Below are positions 16,045 through 26,063 of a stretch of DNA of 64,000 nucleotides, one piece after another. The notes beneath the pieces were generated by a model. The model had not been told where the DNA came from. It searched no databases and saw only the letters and a program-made list of their open reading frames with translations. The position numbers and the translations under genes are program-made. The first letter of the stretch is position 1. Each line of letters begins with the position of its first letter. Origin of the DNA: QYOJ01 sp964449285 (GTDB lineage Bacteria > Bacteroidota > Bacteroidia > Bacteroidales > FEN-979); the NCBI GenBank assembly GCA_964449285.1, contig CAYUZX010000002.1, positions 54,556 to 118,555 of the forward strand, written 5' to 3'.

Positions 16045-17886
16045 ATGCCCTCTTCCCGCAAACAGTTTTTCTCCCATCTCGATGGTATCGTCAAAGTGCT
16101 TCCGCATAAACCGGGCGTTTACCAATTTCTCGATGATAAAAATAAGATCATCTACGTTGGGAAAGCCAAAGACCTGAGGAAGCGGGTTAGCTCCTATTTT
16201 GCCAAGATCAACTCTGTGAGTGGGAAGGTACAGATGCTCGTACGTAAAATTGCCGATATCAAATTCATTGTGGTAAGTACAGAGCAGGACGCTTTGCTGC
16301 TGGAGAACAACCTGATTAAAAAATACCGGCCCAGGTATAATGTGGCCCTCAAGGACGATAAGACCTTTCCTTGGATCTGTATCAAGAATGAACCTTTCCC
16401 TCGTTTGTTTCACACACGGAATCCCATCCGCGATGGATCCCAGTATTTCGGTCCTTATGCCAATGTACGACTGATGCATACCCTTCTGGAGCTAACCCGT
16501 CAGCTCTATCCACTACGAAACTGCAACCTTAAATTGACGGATAAAAACATCCGTGCAGGAAAATTCAAGGTGTGCCTCGAATATCACTTAGGGAATTGCA
16601 AAGGTCCCTGTGTCGGACTGCAGGTTGAGGAAGATTATAACAACGCTATCCAAAGCATCAGGGATATCATCAAAGGAAATGTTAATTCCGTTGCCCGGCA
16701 ATTGAAAGAGCTGATGATGAATTATTCGGAGAGGGAGGAATTTGAGAAAGCTCATCTGGTGAAAGAGAAGTACCTGGCTCTGGAGAAGTACCAGAGCAAA
16801 TCCACCATAGTCAATCCAACTATCAATGATGTAGATGTCTTTTCGATCACTTCGGATGTGACGACTGCATATGTTAATTTCATGAAGATAATGAACGGCG
16901 CCATCATCCAGGTACATACCGTAGAGATCCAGAAAAAGCTCGATGAACCGGATGAAGAGCTGCTGCCTATCGCTATCACGGAGGTCAGAGAGCGATTTGA
17001 AAGTATCTCACCTGAAATCATCGTACCGTTTGATCCAGGGTATGAACTTTCGCAAGTTACCTTTACTATTCCAAAGATTGGCGACAAGAAAAAATTGCTT
17101 GAGTTATCACAACGAAACGTGCGCTATTTTCAGCTGGAAAAAGAGAAACAGAAGGAACTGGTTGATCCGGAGCACAAAAGCAGGCGGGTGATGGAGACCA
17201 TGATGAAAGATTTGCGGATGACTGAGCTGCCCGAACACATCGAATGCTTTGACAATTCCAATATCCAGGGTGATTTTCCTGTAGCAGCAATGGTCTGTTT
17301 TAAAAAGGCAAAGCCGGATAAAAGTGAATACCGTCATTTCAACATCAAGAGCGTTGAAGGATCCAATGATTATGCGTCGATGGCGGAGATCATATACAGG
17401 CGCTACAAGCGGCTTTTGGAAGAAAAGAAAAGTCTTCCTCAATTAGTCGTGGTTGATGGTGGGAAAGGTCAGCTCAGTGCGGCCCTTTCCAGTCTGAAAA
17501 AATTAAATCTTACCGGGAAGATGACTGTGATTGGCATTGCCAAGAAGCTGGAAGAGATTTACTACCCCAATGATTCCCTCCCCATGTACCTCGACAAGAA
17601 ATCCGAAACGCTACGCATTATCCAACAGATGCGGGATGAGGCTCACAGGTTCGGGATCACCCATCACCGAAAACGCAGGGAAAAGGGGACAGTGAAATCG
17701 GTCCTGACTGATATTCCGGGAATCGGTTATTCAACTACGCAACAGCTCCTCTGGAAATTCAAGTCGGTAAAACGCATCCGCGAAGCAAGGCTGGAGGAAA
17801 TTCAGGAGGTCATCGGCAAAGCAAAGGGGAAAGTAGTGTTTGATTTTTTTGCGGATAGGCGGACAAGCGGAGGGATGGTGATGTAG
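16045..17886 (+). CDS. uvrC: UvrABC excinuclease subunit C
   Basis: A 613-residue UvrC. N-terminal GIY-YIG nuclease (about 20-100, GVYQFLDDKNKIIYVGKAK), a UVR motif that contacts UvrB (about 220-250, REEFEKAHLVKEKY), the RNase H-like second nuclease domain (IECFDNSNIQGDFPVAAMV), and a C-terminal helix-hairpin-helix region (DIPGIGYSTTQQLL). It makes both incisions around bulky DNA lesions in nucleotide excision repair. Its stop codon TAG is formed by the first bases of a perfect palindrome. Confidence 0.97.
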   Translation: MPSSRKQFFSHLDGIVKVLPHKPGVYQFLDDKNKIIYVGKAKDLRKRVSSYFAKINSVSGKVQMLVRKIADIKFIVVSTEQDALLLENNLIKKYRPRYNVALKDDKTFPWICIKNEPFPRLFHTRNPIRDGSQYFGPYANVRLMHTLLELTRQLYPLRNCNLKLTDKNIRAGKFKVCLEYHLGNCKGPCVGLQVEEDYNNAIQSIRDIIKGNVNSVARQLKELMMNYSEREEFEKAHLVKEKYLALEKYQSKSTIVNPTINDVDVFSITSDVTTAYVNFMKIMNGAIIQVHTVEIQKKLDEPDEELLPIAITEVRERFESISPEIIVPFDPGYELSQVTFTIPKIGDKKKLLELSQRNVRYFQLEKEKQKELVDPEHKSRRVMETMMKDLRMTELPEHIECFDNSNIQGDFPVAAMVCFKKAKPDKSEYRHFNIKSVEGSNDYASMAEIIYRRYKRLLEEKKSLPQLVVVDGGKGQLSAALSSLKKLNLTGKMTVIGIAKKLEEIYYPNDSLPMYLDKKSETLRIIQQMRDEAHRFGITHHRKRREKGTVKSVLTDIPGIGYSTTQQLLWKFKSVKRIREARLEEIQEVIGKAKGKVVFDFFADRRTSGGMVM

Positions 17887-17911
17887 GGGCAGGTTCAGAA
17901 CCTGCCCCTAC
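17883..17911. repeat. REP-like perfect palindrome at the uvrC stop codon
   Basis: GTAGGGGCAGGTTC and GAACCTGCCCCTAC are perfect 14-bp arms around one A. The uvrC stop TAG (17884-17886) is inside the left arm. It is closely related in sequence to the element at 14061-14102. Confidence 0.8.
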
Positions 17912-17919
17912 TCCCGCAA

Positions 17920-17989
17920 ACTGCCTACTGCCTACTGACATCTCAACACATCTCACGTCTCACGTCCTATGTCTCACGTCCCACATCCT
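17920..17989. repeat. Ten-unit 7-bp array at the 3' end of vanZ-like gene
   Basis: ACTGCCT, ACTGCCT, ACTGACA, TCTCAAC, ACATCTC, ACGTCTC, ACGTCCT, ATGTCTC, ACGTCCC, ACATCCT. The period stays at 7 while the word drifts. The last codons of the VanZ-like gene (stop at 17960-17962) lie in the array. Confidence 0.75.
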
Positions 17990-18352
17990 TCCAACTCCCC
18001 ACCCTACAAAGCACCCGATCATGTTCGCAACGAAATCCCAGATGGAGGCTGTTCGCATGGGGATGACAAACGCCTGGAGTAGTTCAGTGGATGCTGCAAC
18101 GAATCCACAGATGAGAAAAGCGAAAAGCACCGGATTTCTGGTTACGCCGGAAGGCGTGCCGGGTGTTCGAAAGCTTCTGATCAGCAGGAAATAAAAGACG
18201 GCAAAGACAATGAGATGTGCCAGCTTATCCGGTTGAAAAAGATCAAGATAAGAGGGAAGTTTAGGTAAAACCGTACCAGGTAATCCGGTGAGGATAAAAA
18301 TGAATACTCCCCACAAAATGGCCCACCGGGTATTTCGCAGGAATAGTGTCAT
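17960..18352 (-). CDS. VanZ-family membrane protein
   Basis: About 130 residues from ATG 18352. An upstream extension in the same frame overlaps gcvH and has no family character, so it is left out. Four hydrophobic segments: around WAILWGVFIFILTGLPG, then DKLAHLIVFAVFYFLLI, VLFAFLICGFVAASTELLQ and DFVANMIGCFVGWGVG. The DKxxH and TELLQ/D.xAN motifs are those of VanZ-like proteins, whose biochemical role is mostly unknown. The C-terminus (DVRHRT) is encoded by a 7-bp repeat array. It follows gcvH by 22 bases. Confidence 0.8.
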   Translation of the reverse strand: MTLFLRNTRWAILWGVFIFILTGLPGTVLPKLPSYLDLFQPDKLAHLIVFAVFYFLLIRSFRTPGTPSGVTRNPVLFAFLICGFVAASTELLQAFVIPMRTASIWDFVANMIGCFVGWGVGRMWDVRHRT

Positions 18353-18374
18353 GTGGTTGGTGAAGAATGCAGGG

Positions 18375-18755
18375 CTAACCCTGGATGAGCTCTTTGTATT
18401 GAGCAGGATCCAATAGCGTTTCCAATTCTGCAGGATCAGAAACCTTGATTCGCACAACCCATCCCTGATCATATGGGTCCTGGTTGATGATTTCCGGCTT
18501 AGCTGAAAGTTCCTCATTTAATTCAAGCACCTCCCCACCCACTGGCATGAACATATCGGATACAGTCTTTACAGCTTCAATGGTGCCGAAAGACTCTTCT
18601 TTGGCAAGAGTCTCTCCAACAGTTTCGACTTCAATAAATACGATATCGCCAAGTTCATGCTGGGCATAGTCAGTAATCCCAATAAAGGCAAATTCGCCGT
18701 CGATCTTCAGCCATTCATGGTCTTTTGTGTACTTCAGGTTGTCAGGAACATTCAT
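18375..18755 (-). CDS. gcvH: Glycine cleavage system H protein
   Basis: A 126-residue H protein. The lipoylated lysine is K63 in GTIEAVKTVSDM, the N-terminal YTKDHEWL motif is present, and the C-terminal region matches family length. H protein shuttles the aminomethyl group between the P, T and L proteins of glycine cleavage, and can also donate lipoyl groups. The other subunits are not in the window. It follows sprA, with a 45-base spacer. Confidence 0.96.
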   Translation of the reverse strand: MNVPDNLKYTKDHEWLKIDGEFAFIGITDYAQHELGDIVFIEVETVGETLAKEESFGTIEAVKTVSDMFMPVGGEVLELNEELSAKPEIINQDPYDQGWVVRIKVSDPAELETLLDPAQYKELIQG

Positions 18756-18800
18756 GGATTTTTATGTTTTAATATTTTGGTAAAAATAATCTTTTTTTCA

Positions 18801-21800
18801 TTATTGTGAAAGCGTAAACCGAAGGGCTAACCCACCCTGTGTATTAGAGGTACGGTACTGATTCGAAACGTATGGCGACATGATATCTTTGTCGAAATAA
18901 AAGCGGATATTGAATCGGGCGCTAAGGTTATAATCAGCAGAAAAGTTGATGGCAACACGTTGTTGTCCACTCGACACCTGGGTAATATCTTCATCCACCC
19001 GCCGGAGAACGGTTTTGTTTTGGCGCAGAGAAAAGTCAAGCTTCAGGTTCAGGTCGCTCGTAGTACGCGACTTTCTTCCGCCTCCAAAGAGCCCGGAGAA
19101 GTTCAACCGGATGTTTTTGAATCGATACCCGATACCAGCAATATACTCAGTACTCTTGATCTCAGTCAGCTGATTATTAACAAAGCTGAAACTCAGGTTT
19201 CTCGATTTCCGGATCTCGAAGGTCGTGATAAGGCTGTTGACCCATCCCATGTCAAACCGGATCAGAGGACTAAACTGTTCAGTAATGGTAACAACATTCA
19301 TCTCCCGTTTTGGAATGAAGTTTCCTGATGCATTAACAGCAACAGGGAATCCGTTACGTTCTTCGTACTGGATGTTAGAAACATATCCACCTACCGAATA
19401 GGTAGCAATGTAGGCGTGTGAAAGAGTCAGATTCCTGAGTATTCTGCGGAAGATTTTCATTTTGGAAAGTCCGTCATACGTAATCCTCCAGTTCGGTAAT
19501 GGGATCTTTGGGAACCCAGTCAGCCCAATCTTCGCCGGATCCTGTCCCTTATAGGCTGCAAGGAATGCCACGGCAAGGACCTCCTGATTATTGGGTCCGT
19601 AACCAACCGGGTACCCAAGGGAGTCGACCCCTGTTGACCATGGATTCTCCTGGGCATACCGCTGAGCAATCAGCAGGCGCGATGTTTTCAGGTTCTCAAA
19701 AAGAATGGATATATCTTCATCCCCCTCCTTGGTAAAAGAAGTTCCGATGATGATATACGACATGGAATAGCTTCCGTTGAGTTGCGGTGAGTATGAGTTA
19801 AAATTCCCATTGCGGTCGGCTTTAAAATACTCCTGCCGATACGTTCCCTGTTGCTTGTTGACAGTCAGTTCAATCCGAAAATCCCGGAGAGGTTCAACGC
19901 TTGCGGAGATATTCAGGTTTTCATTGAACTTGACGTTGTAGGCCGAGTTCATGAGGGTATCCATTGTCATCCAGCCACGCTCCACAGCTTTTGGCCGGAT
20001 ATCTTTTTGCTGCCCGAATACAAATCCCAGCCCGGGCGCATTCTGATTAAGATTGATTCCCATGAAGTCGGGTTGAGGCGTAAACCCTGGAAGCATAATC
20101 CCATGACCCTGAGTATATTGGAACTTGGCATTTCGTACGCCCATCAGGATCCTCAGAAACCCTTCAACAATGAATTTCCCTACGTTAAATTTAGGCTTCT
20201 CGAGCTTAAGGCTGTCGGGAACATTTGCCTGTGCCTGTCTTACATCCTTCCCTCTTGGTTGCCCAGGCAACATAGAGCGCTGATCCAGTGGTTTATTCTT
20301 CCCCGCGTTGATCTTTTTCAGGTATGGAAGTTTGTTGTAGAGATTAACCAGGTTCACTCCACCATTGAGGGCATATGTCGCATTATTTTCGATCATATTC
20401 CCAAGCTGTGCCTGTACTGAGACCGGGCTGGCCGACCAGCGGTAGCCAGACTGATACCCTGCTGTAAGATTGATCCAGTTCAGCAAAGGGATTTTGGAGA
20501 AAGGGACCTCCCAGGTGATGGTGGCCTGCTGGTTATAATTGTTCATTGTCCCGATCGAAAAGATCTCATTCCAGATCGCATCACGGGAAGATTTGTCAAT
20601 TTTTCCGGGAGGCTCATTGATGAACGAGCTGGCATTAGCCGACCAGGAAAAACGCAACGACTTACTGAAGTCGTATTTCAGGTCATAAAGCCGGGTCCAA
20701 TCCCATTGTTTAATATAAAATGTCTCCATCGGAACGATCCCCCTGCTCTTATTCCTGAACTTCCGTTGATCATATACTCGGGTCATGTCAGTCCGGAAGG
20801 AGAAATTCTTTGGAATATAATAGAAATTGAAGTCCTTGATCATCTGAAACATCTTGTTCCGGGTGAGGAATTTTGATTTGTCGAATGGCTTGACACTCTT
20901 AGGAGAAAGCGAGAGGTTGTATCCCAACCCTCCGGAGTACCGTTTTCGCAATTCATACTCAATATCTGCATTCCTATGATAGATCTCCGAATAGGCGTAG
21001 CTCACGTTGAAGTTCTCGATATCGTAAGGCCTTACTTTCTTATCCGTCGTCCGGTCTTTCCTGACGTTCATCAGGTTGAAATTCCTCCGTTCAGTATAAT
21101 CTATCGCCAGGGTACGTACTGAGTCTTTGGCGTACTTGGTATCCATTGCATCGATTACCGTATTGAGGTAGAGGTCGGGGTTGAGCGGATCATATAACGG
21201 GGTTATCTTTTGCAGCGAGTAGTCAAAATGCATCGGGATCCGGATGCCGGTACGTTCAGGGAAAAACTTTCCGAGTTCGATATCGGTGTCAAATCCCAGC
21301 AACATCCTGGACTCCATTTGACGTTCTGTGGTTTTCTGTTCAATGGATCCAAACCCGGCGCTGCTGTAGCTCCCTGTAAGTTGTACCCGCCCCAGGTCGG
21401 CCAGGTCGGCCGCTACACGGGCAATAGCTGCCCATCCCCCCTTTTTGTTGAAGTCACTGAGCCGCAACTCATCCACCCAGATCTCAGCACATTTTGCCTG
21501 CCCGTCATCATCCTGGGAGTTGGTGGTCTTCTTAGGATTCCGGATCCCGATCATGATAGCCCGCACATCGCTAATGGTTGGAGAGCCCACCACAGAGACC
21601 TTATTCTTCCCGTCATAATGCGAATAGGGCATTGAAAGAGTCAGTGTGCTTCCTGGCTTTCGCATCTCGATGATGCGTTCATATTTTACCTGGACCAGCT
21701 GTTCAAGGTCGATGTCAAATGCATTTGATTCCGGCCAAATGGCATCCGGGTCGGTGGCATTGGTACCCCATGGGGTGAACGCCAGGGGGATCTCATACTC

Positions 21801-24800
21801 ATAGAAGTTCTCCGTGAAGTCGCTTCCCACTCTCACAAATACTGTCAAGTCCCCATTTTTCAGGTCCTGGCTCTGAATAGATTGCTCTGCATGAACAAAC
21901 ATCTTCAGCCGCTTGAACTGTCGGAAGTCAAACTCTACCGTTTTATAGGCAGCCCGAGCATCTCCGTCGACCAGGTTGCAAACGTTGATTGCCATCGACT
22001 GCTCATTCAGTTGCTGGAAGTTTGTTGAAGCCCAGTTCGTCTCACGTTGTATCCCGGGAGGCATCACGTATGGGATCGGCTCTTTGCTGCCATTCTCTTC
22101 AATACTCACCGTACTAATGTCGAAAGTGGTCTGGTTCTGGTACTCATCGGGAATGTATTCTCCCGGCGCAAGGAGGCTGAAGTCATATCGCCGCCACTCG
22201 CCACGTGTCAGTTCCAATGTGGCAAAGCGGCATACAACTTCTTTCTCAAATCCCTTGAAAAAGAGGCGCATGAAACGGATCGAAGTGAATCCCTGAATAT
22301 CTCCAACTACCTTATCAGGAGTCCGGATAGGGATCTTGAACTGGTACCATTTGACTCTACCGCGGGATCCGTCAGCAAGGGGAATATCCGTCGCTTCATA
22401 GACGTTCGTAATGTAATTCATCCCCGGGTTCATCTTATCCGGGCGCAACAATACTTTGTACTGGTAATATCGTTCGGATTCACTAAGGGTATTGTCTTTA
22501 TTGATATCCTCTACGTTGGGAAGGGTAGTAGCCAGCGTTGGATAGTTTTCGGGTGAGCTCTCAGCTGAGGGCGAGTTTCCTTCTGTGTTGTTATATTTTT
22601 TATACCGTTCAAGTACACTCTCATACTTGATATCGTTATCGTAATCGGTCCCTCTGAAGTAGTGGTAATCATCGGCCGAAGGGTCGATAGCTGCCTGCTG
22701 GTAGGCTGCAGAGGCCGGACCGAAGGCATTGTTGAGCTTCACAATGTAGGTTGTGTCAAAGAAAGAGAGCTCATCTTTATCCCCAAGGCCGTCATATCCA
22801 ACATCCTGGTAAGGACGTGAAAGCGGATTGTTGTCGAATGCTTCAACCAGAGCCTGAATTGTAGGCACTCTTCCCCAGATGGTGGTATCAACATTGGTTA
22901 CGATCTCATTGACAGGAAGTCCGTTTTCAAAGCTTTTCCGGCCATCCTGTAAAATATCTTCACTGATATCCCCGAGGTTGAAATAGAGTTCACCAGAGTT
23001 TGTGGAGTCGTAAGCAAATGGATCCATCATCCAGAATTCGATATACTGGATGTTGGCTGCGTCGAAATCAGAAGATTCAATCCGGCGCATAATACCACCC
23101 CATCGTGTGCTCGGGTCGATCAGCAGACCATCGGGGCCGATCCCTCTGGAGTAGCCTGTAGAAAGTACATCATAGTTGTTGCTTCCGCGTTCCGACGGGT
23201 AATATGCCAGGTTGAGCACTGCCAGGTTGACCGGAACACCGTTGAGCGGTTCTTTGTTGGGGAAGACTTCCGACTCCCAGATTTGTCTGACATACTGGTT
23301 GGAGAGTTGGGTATTGTTCACATTCGGAGGCACCAGGCTGGAGTTGCGATCGTAAAAGAGCGGATCAACCACATACCAGGCCAGTTTGGCACGGTTATAC
23401 CCGTATGCCAGGCCGGTGCTGGGTGCAGCTTCAGGAAACATGGTGGCATCGGTCTGCCCTTGCGGCGTACTGGCCATAAACCAGGTTCCTACATTACGCA
23501 GGTCGATGGTAGACTTTGCTCCCTCGAAATCATCGATATAGGTGGTTCCAGCCTTGCCGATTGCTTTGGAATGGCCCGGGATGAAGTGGGCAAACTCCGC
23601 ATCAATGGCAATATTCGAGGGGGCCTTGGTGGAAATCAGGGGGAGTGCATCGATCAGGCGTGTGAGCAGTCGTGACTCCTTTCGATACATCAGGTTCACC
23701 CCCCAGATCGTGTTGGAAATGGGTTCGTCACCATAATTCACCTTCTGTGTAAGCGGGCGTTCATTGAGGTTCATGATGGTAGCTCCGATCTGGAAATTCT
23801 TGTTCATCTTGAAGTCCACATTTGCACCCATCAACCGCTTCGTCTGAATGTTGAACAATTCATTGCTTTCGAGAGAGATGTTAATCGGCGTGCCTGAATT
23901 CAGGATCCCTTCGTTGATGATACGGACTCTACCCAATGTGTAGTCGACGGTGTAATCTACATTCTCAGTCAGCAGAATACCTCCCGCATAAACACGGACA
24001 GAACCCTGGGGTACGTTTAAGGCATTCAGTGAAATCTCCGATCCGGTTGAAGATTTATAAAATCCTTCCAGCACAAACTTATTCTTGTCGGGATACTGTC
24101 TTGCCAGAGTTTTTGTAACCGTATAGAGAGAGTCGAAGCAGTACTTGTCGGCAAGCTCCATCGAGCCTTTCGGGTTAGCCGGATCGAAAATCGAATCGCG
24201 GAGGTCTTTACCGAAAGGCTCCAGGACAGTGAAGAAAACACGGCCATTCGACGACTGAATCGTACCTCCCTGGGTAGTAGCGTTATCGATGAAGTCAAAT
24301 AATCCGTCGGCAGGTGGGTTGAGCTGCTGGTTTAGGTTATCCCAGTTAAGGACGCGGATCAGTGGCGTCCCTTTAACACGTGTCTCTTCCAGGTATGCGG
24401 TTGGCACACCGTTGGCATTCCCGGAATAGAGGATGTTGAGGGTAAAGTCGTTGGGTTGGATCTGGTAGGCTCCCAATGGATAGACGTTCTTCATCATCAA
24501 CTTCCAGAGAGGAATGCGTGTGTTGAGGGCAGTGCTTTTGAGCAACTTAATGATGAGGGCCTGGGGTGAAATAATCCCTCCGTCAGAAAATTCCCCTACC
24601 TGATAAACGGTCGTATCACCAACAAGCTGGTACTGGTAAGAAACCCCCAGTATCTGGTCAGGATTCAAGGATGTATTGAGCGAAATAAAACCCAGTTTAG
24701 GGTTAAAGGAGTACTCGGTAGGCAGCAACTTTCTGGCACTCTCCACCTTCTCAAAATCGATCCCCGAAGTGAGGAAAAACGGAGATCCTTTGAGGTACTC

Positions 24801-26060
24801 AGAAACAAGATTGATATTCCTGACTTTAGCAGTATCAGCAGGGCTTGGCATGATCCGGCTGAAGAGGGTATTGGAATTATTATCGGGATAGATACGGCCT
24901 GGAATTCCCTGGAAGTTCCGCGTGTTGTATGGGCTGTTTTCACCCAGGTCCTGGAAGGCTATGATGTTCCGGTTCTCAGTTACCGCTGCACCGATGTTGG
25001 TTACCCAAACCTCGATCTTCAGAATGTTGACATTGCTACTGATGATGGGAAGCTTGCTGAGGGATTGTTTGTAAGTGTTGCGGAAATTCTGGGCGAGGAA
25101 GAAGTGCCGGTTCTCTTCGTATTCATCCGCACGAATGCTGAATTCTGTTCTCTGGGCTGCCCCTTCTACCGTGATATTCTTGGTTTCGCTCTTTTGCTGT
25201 GAATAAAGCGCTGTTATCGTAGTTCGGCCGAACCGTAACTTTGTCTTGATACCAAAAAGGGCCTCTGTTCCGCGGATGAGGGTGCTTGAGAGGGGCATGT
25301 TAACATCCCCGGCTTCAATCAGCTGGATGATCTCATCCTCTTTCCCCTCGTATTTCAGCTTTAGTTTGTTCTCAAAATCGAACGTTGCTTCTGTATTGTA
25401 ACTGACCTTGAACTCAATCTTATCTCCGATCTTGGCGATGACGTTCATCTGGATCCGTTCATCGAAGTCGAAATTGGTCTGCCTCCGCTGACGGGTGTTG
25501 AGAGCCGGGTCATCGCGTTTGTTAGAGATAATGCCAAACTTGATCTCCGCAGAACCTTGTGGCCGGATGTCAACGGTGTTGTTACCAAAGATGGTTTCAA
25601 ACACCTTCCCCGGAATGTGAATCTTCGGGATCAGCCCGCCGCTGTTGTCGATGCTGGCGGCTTCGGCCCGCTCTTTCCAGTAGCTCTGAATCATCGACTC
25701 CATATCCTCTTCCTGGAAATCGTCGAATGTGAGGGTGGTGGGAATCTGGTATGTTTGATCTCCGATCTTGTAACGTTTGACATACTGGCGTGTCTCGGGA
25801 TCATAAACGATCTCCGTGGTAATGTTGGAGGGATTCTGCAAGTAGAGGGGGTGGACTTCCGGATTGGAAGGATCAACCATCTCCGGCGTAAATGGGAACG
25901 TTAGCGTAGTATCAGTCCCGGTAGTATCGGGCAGGAACGTTACTGTCTCAAGCATACTACTTTCACCAGCTGATGCCTGTAACCCTGATAGGCAGCTGAA
26001 AACCAGTAAAAGAAGTAAGTAGACAGAACGGTATGTAGGTAATTGAATAAAGTTCCTCAC
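18801..26060 (-). CDS. sprA: SprA (Sov), type IX secretion outer-membrane translocon
   Basis: A 2419-residue protein with a signal peptide (about 1-31, core YLLLLLVFSCLSG). The length and repeated beta-strand-rich text are those of SprA/Sov, the giant 36-strand barrel through which T9SS cargo crosses the outer membrane. Recognisable family phrases include IRGTEALFGIKTKLRFGRTT, YIDDFEGAKSTIDLR and a C-terminal series of membrane strands ending LALRFTLSQ. The start is GTG at 26058-26060, 3 bases after the ruvA stop, so translation is probably coupled. It is large and is the main evidence for T9SS here. The cargo at 63324-64000 carries the matching sorting domain. Confidence 0.96.
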   Translation of the reverse strand: MRNFIQLPTYRSVYLLLLLVFSCLSGLQASAGESSMLETVTFLPDTTGTDTTLTFPFTPEMVDPSNPEVHPLYLQNPSNITTEIVYDPETRQYVKRYKIGDQTYQIPTTLTFDDFQEEDMESMIQSYWKERAEAASIDNSGGLIPKIHIPGKVFETIFGNNTVDIRPQGSAEIKFGIISNKRDDPALNTRQRRQTNFDFDERIQMNVIAKIGDKIEFKVSYNTEATFDFENKLKLKYEGKEDEIIQLIEAGDVNMPLSSTLIRGTEALFGIKTKLRFGRTTITALYSQQKSETKNITVEGAAQRTEFSIRADEYEENRHFFLAQNFRNTYKQSLSKLPIISSNVNILKIEVWVTNIGAAVTENRNIIAFQDLGENSPYNTRNFQGIPGRIYPDNNSNTLFSRIMPSPADTAKVRNINLVSEYLKGSPFFLTSGIDFEKVESARKLLPTEYSFNPKLGFISLNTSLNPDQILGVSYQYQLVGDTTVYQVGEFSDGGIISPQALIIKLLKSTALNTRIPLWKLMMKNVYPLGAYQIQPNDFTLNILYSGNANGVPTAYLEETRVKGTPLIRVLNWDNLNQQLNPPADGLFDFIDNATTQGGTIQSSNGRVFFTVLEPFGKDLRDSIFDPANPKGSMELADKYCFDSLYTVTKTLARQYPDKNKFVLEGFYKSSTGSEISLNALNVPQGSVRVYAGGILLTENVDYTVDYTLGRVRIINEGILNSGTPINISLESNELFNIQTKRLMGANVDFKMNKNFQIGATIMNLNERPLTQKVNYGDEPISNTIWGVNLMYRKESRLLTRLIDALPLISTKAPSNIAIDAEFAHFIPGHSKAIGKAGTTYIDDFEGAKSTIDLRNVGTWFMASTPQGQTDATMFPEAAPSTGLAYGYNRAKLAWYVVDPLFYDRNSSLVPPNVNNTQLSNQYVRQIWESEVFPNKEPLNGVPVNLAVLNLAYYPSERGSNNYDVLSTGYSRGIGPDGLLIDPSTRWGGIMRRIESSDFDAANIQYIEFWMMDPFAYDSTNSGELYFNLGDISEDILQDGRKSFENGLPVNEIVTNVDTTIWGRVPTIQALVEAFDNNPLSRPYQDVGYDGLGDKDELSFFDTTYIVKLNNAFGPASAAYQQAAIDPSADDYHYFRGTDYDNDIKYESVLERYKKYNNTEGNSPSAESSPENYPTLATTLPNVEDINKDNTLSESERYYQYKVLLRPDKMNPGMNYITNVYEATDIPLADGSRGRVKWYQFKIPIRTPDKVVGDIQGFTSIRFMRLFFKGFEKEVVCRFATLELTRGEWRRYDFSLLAPGEYIPDEYQNQTTFDISTVSIEENGSKEPIPYVMPPGIQRETNWASTNFQQLNEQSMAINVCNLVDGDARAAYKTVEFDFRQFKRLKMFVHAEQSIQSQDLKNGDLTVFVRVGSDFTENFYEYEIPLAFTPWGTNATDPDAIWPESNAFDIDLEQLVQVKYERIIEMRKPGSTLTLSMPYSHYDGKNKVSVVGSPTISDVRAIMIGIRNPKKTTNSQDDDGQAKCAEIWVDELRLSDFNKKGGWAAIARVAADLADLGRVQLTGSYSSAGFGSIEQKTTERQMESRMLLGFDTDIELGKFFPERTGIRIPMHFDYSLQKITPLYDPLNPDLYLNTVIDAMDTKYAKDSVRTLAIDYTERRNFNLMNVRKDRTTDKKVRPYDIENFNVSYAYSEIYHRNADIEYELRKRYSGGLGYNLSLSPKSVKPFDKSKFLTRNKMFQMIKDFNFYYIPKNFSFRTDMTRVYDQRKFRNKSRGIVPMETFYIKQWDWTRLYDLKYDFSKSLRFSWSANASSFINEPPGKIDKSSRDAIWNEIFSIGTMNNYNQQATITWEVPFSKIPLLNWINLTAGYQSGYRWSASPVSVQAQLGNMIENNATYALNGGVNLVNLYNKLPYLKKINAGKNKPLDQRSMLPGQPRGKDVRQAQANVPDSLKLEKPKFNVGKFIVEGFLRILMGVRNAKFQYTQGHGIMLPGFTPQPDFMGINLNQNAPGLGFVFGQQKDIRPKAVERGWMTMDTLMNSAYNVKFNENLNISASVEPLRDFRIELTVNKQQGTYRQEYFKADRNGNFNSYSPQLNGSYSMSYIIIGTSFTKEGDEDISILFENLKTSRLLIAQRYAQENPWSTGVDSLGYPVGYGPNNQEVLAVAFLAAYKGQDPAKIGLTGFPKIPLPNWRITYDGLSKMKIFRRILRNLTLSHAYIATYSVGGYVSNIQYEERNGFPVAVNASGNFIPKREMNVVTITEQFSPLIRFDMGWVNSLITTFEIRKSRNLSFSFVNNQLTEIKSTEYIAGIGYRFKNIRLNFSGLFGGGRKSRTTSDLNLKLDFSLRQNKTVLRRVDEDITQVSSGQQRVAINFSADYNLSARFNIRFYFDKDIMSPYVSNQYRTSNTQGGLALRFTLSQ

Positions 26061-26063
26061 AAA

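Noticed and set aside
17883..17911. Perfect hairpin after uvrC as an intrinsic terminator
   Set aside because: No T-run follows and the same sequence family occurs at other gene ends; treated as a REP-like repeat, although it may still affect mRNA stability.
18353..18517. N-terminal extension of the VanZ-like protein to 18517
   Set aside because: It overlaps gcvH and has no membrane or family character; the ATG at 18352 directly precedes the first helix.
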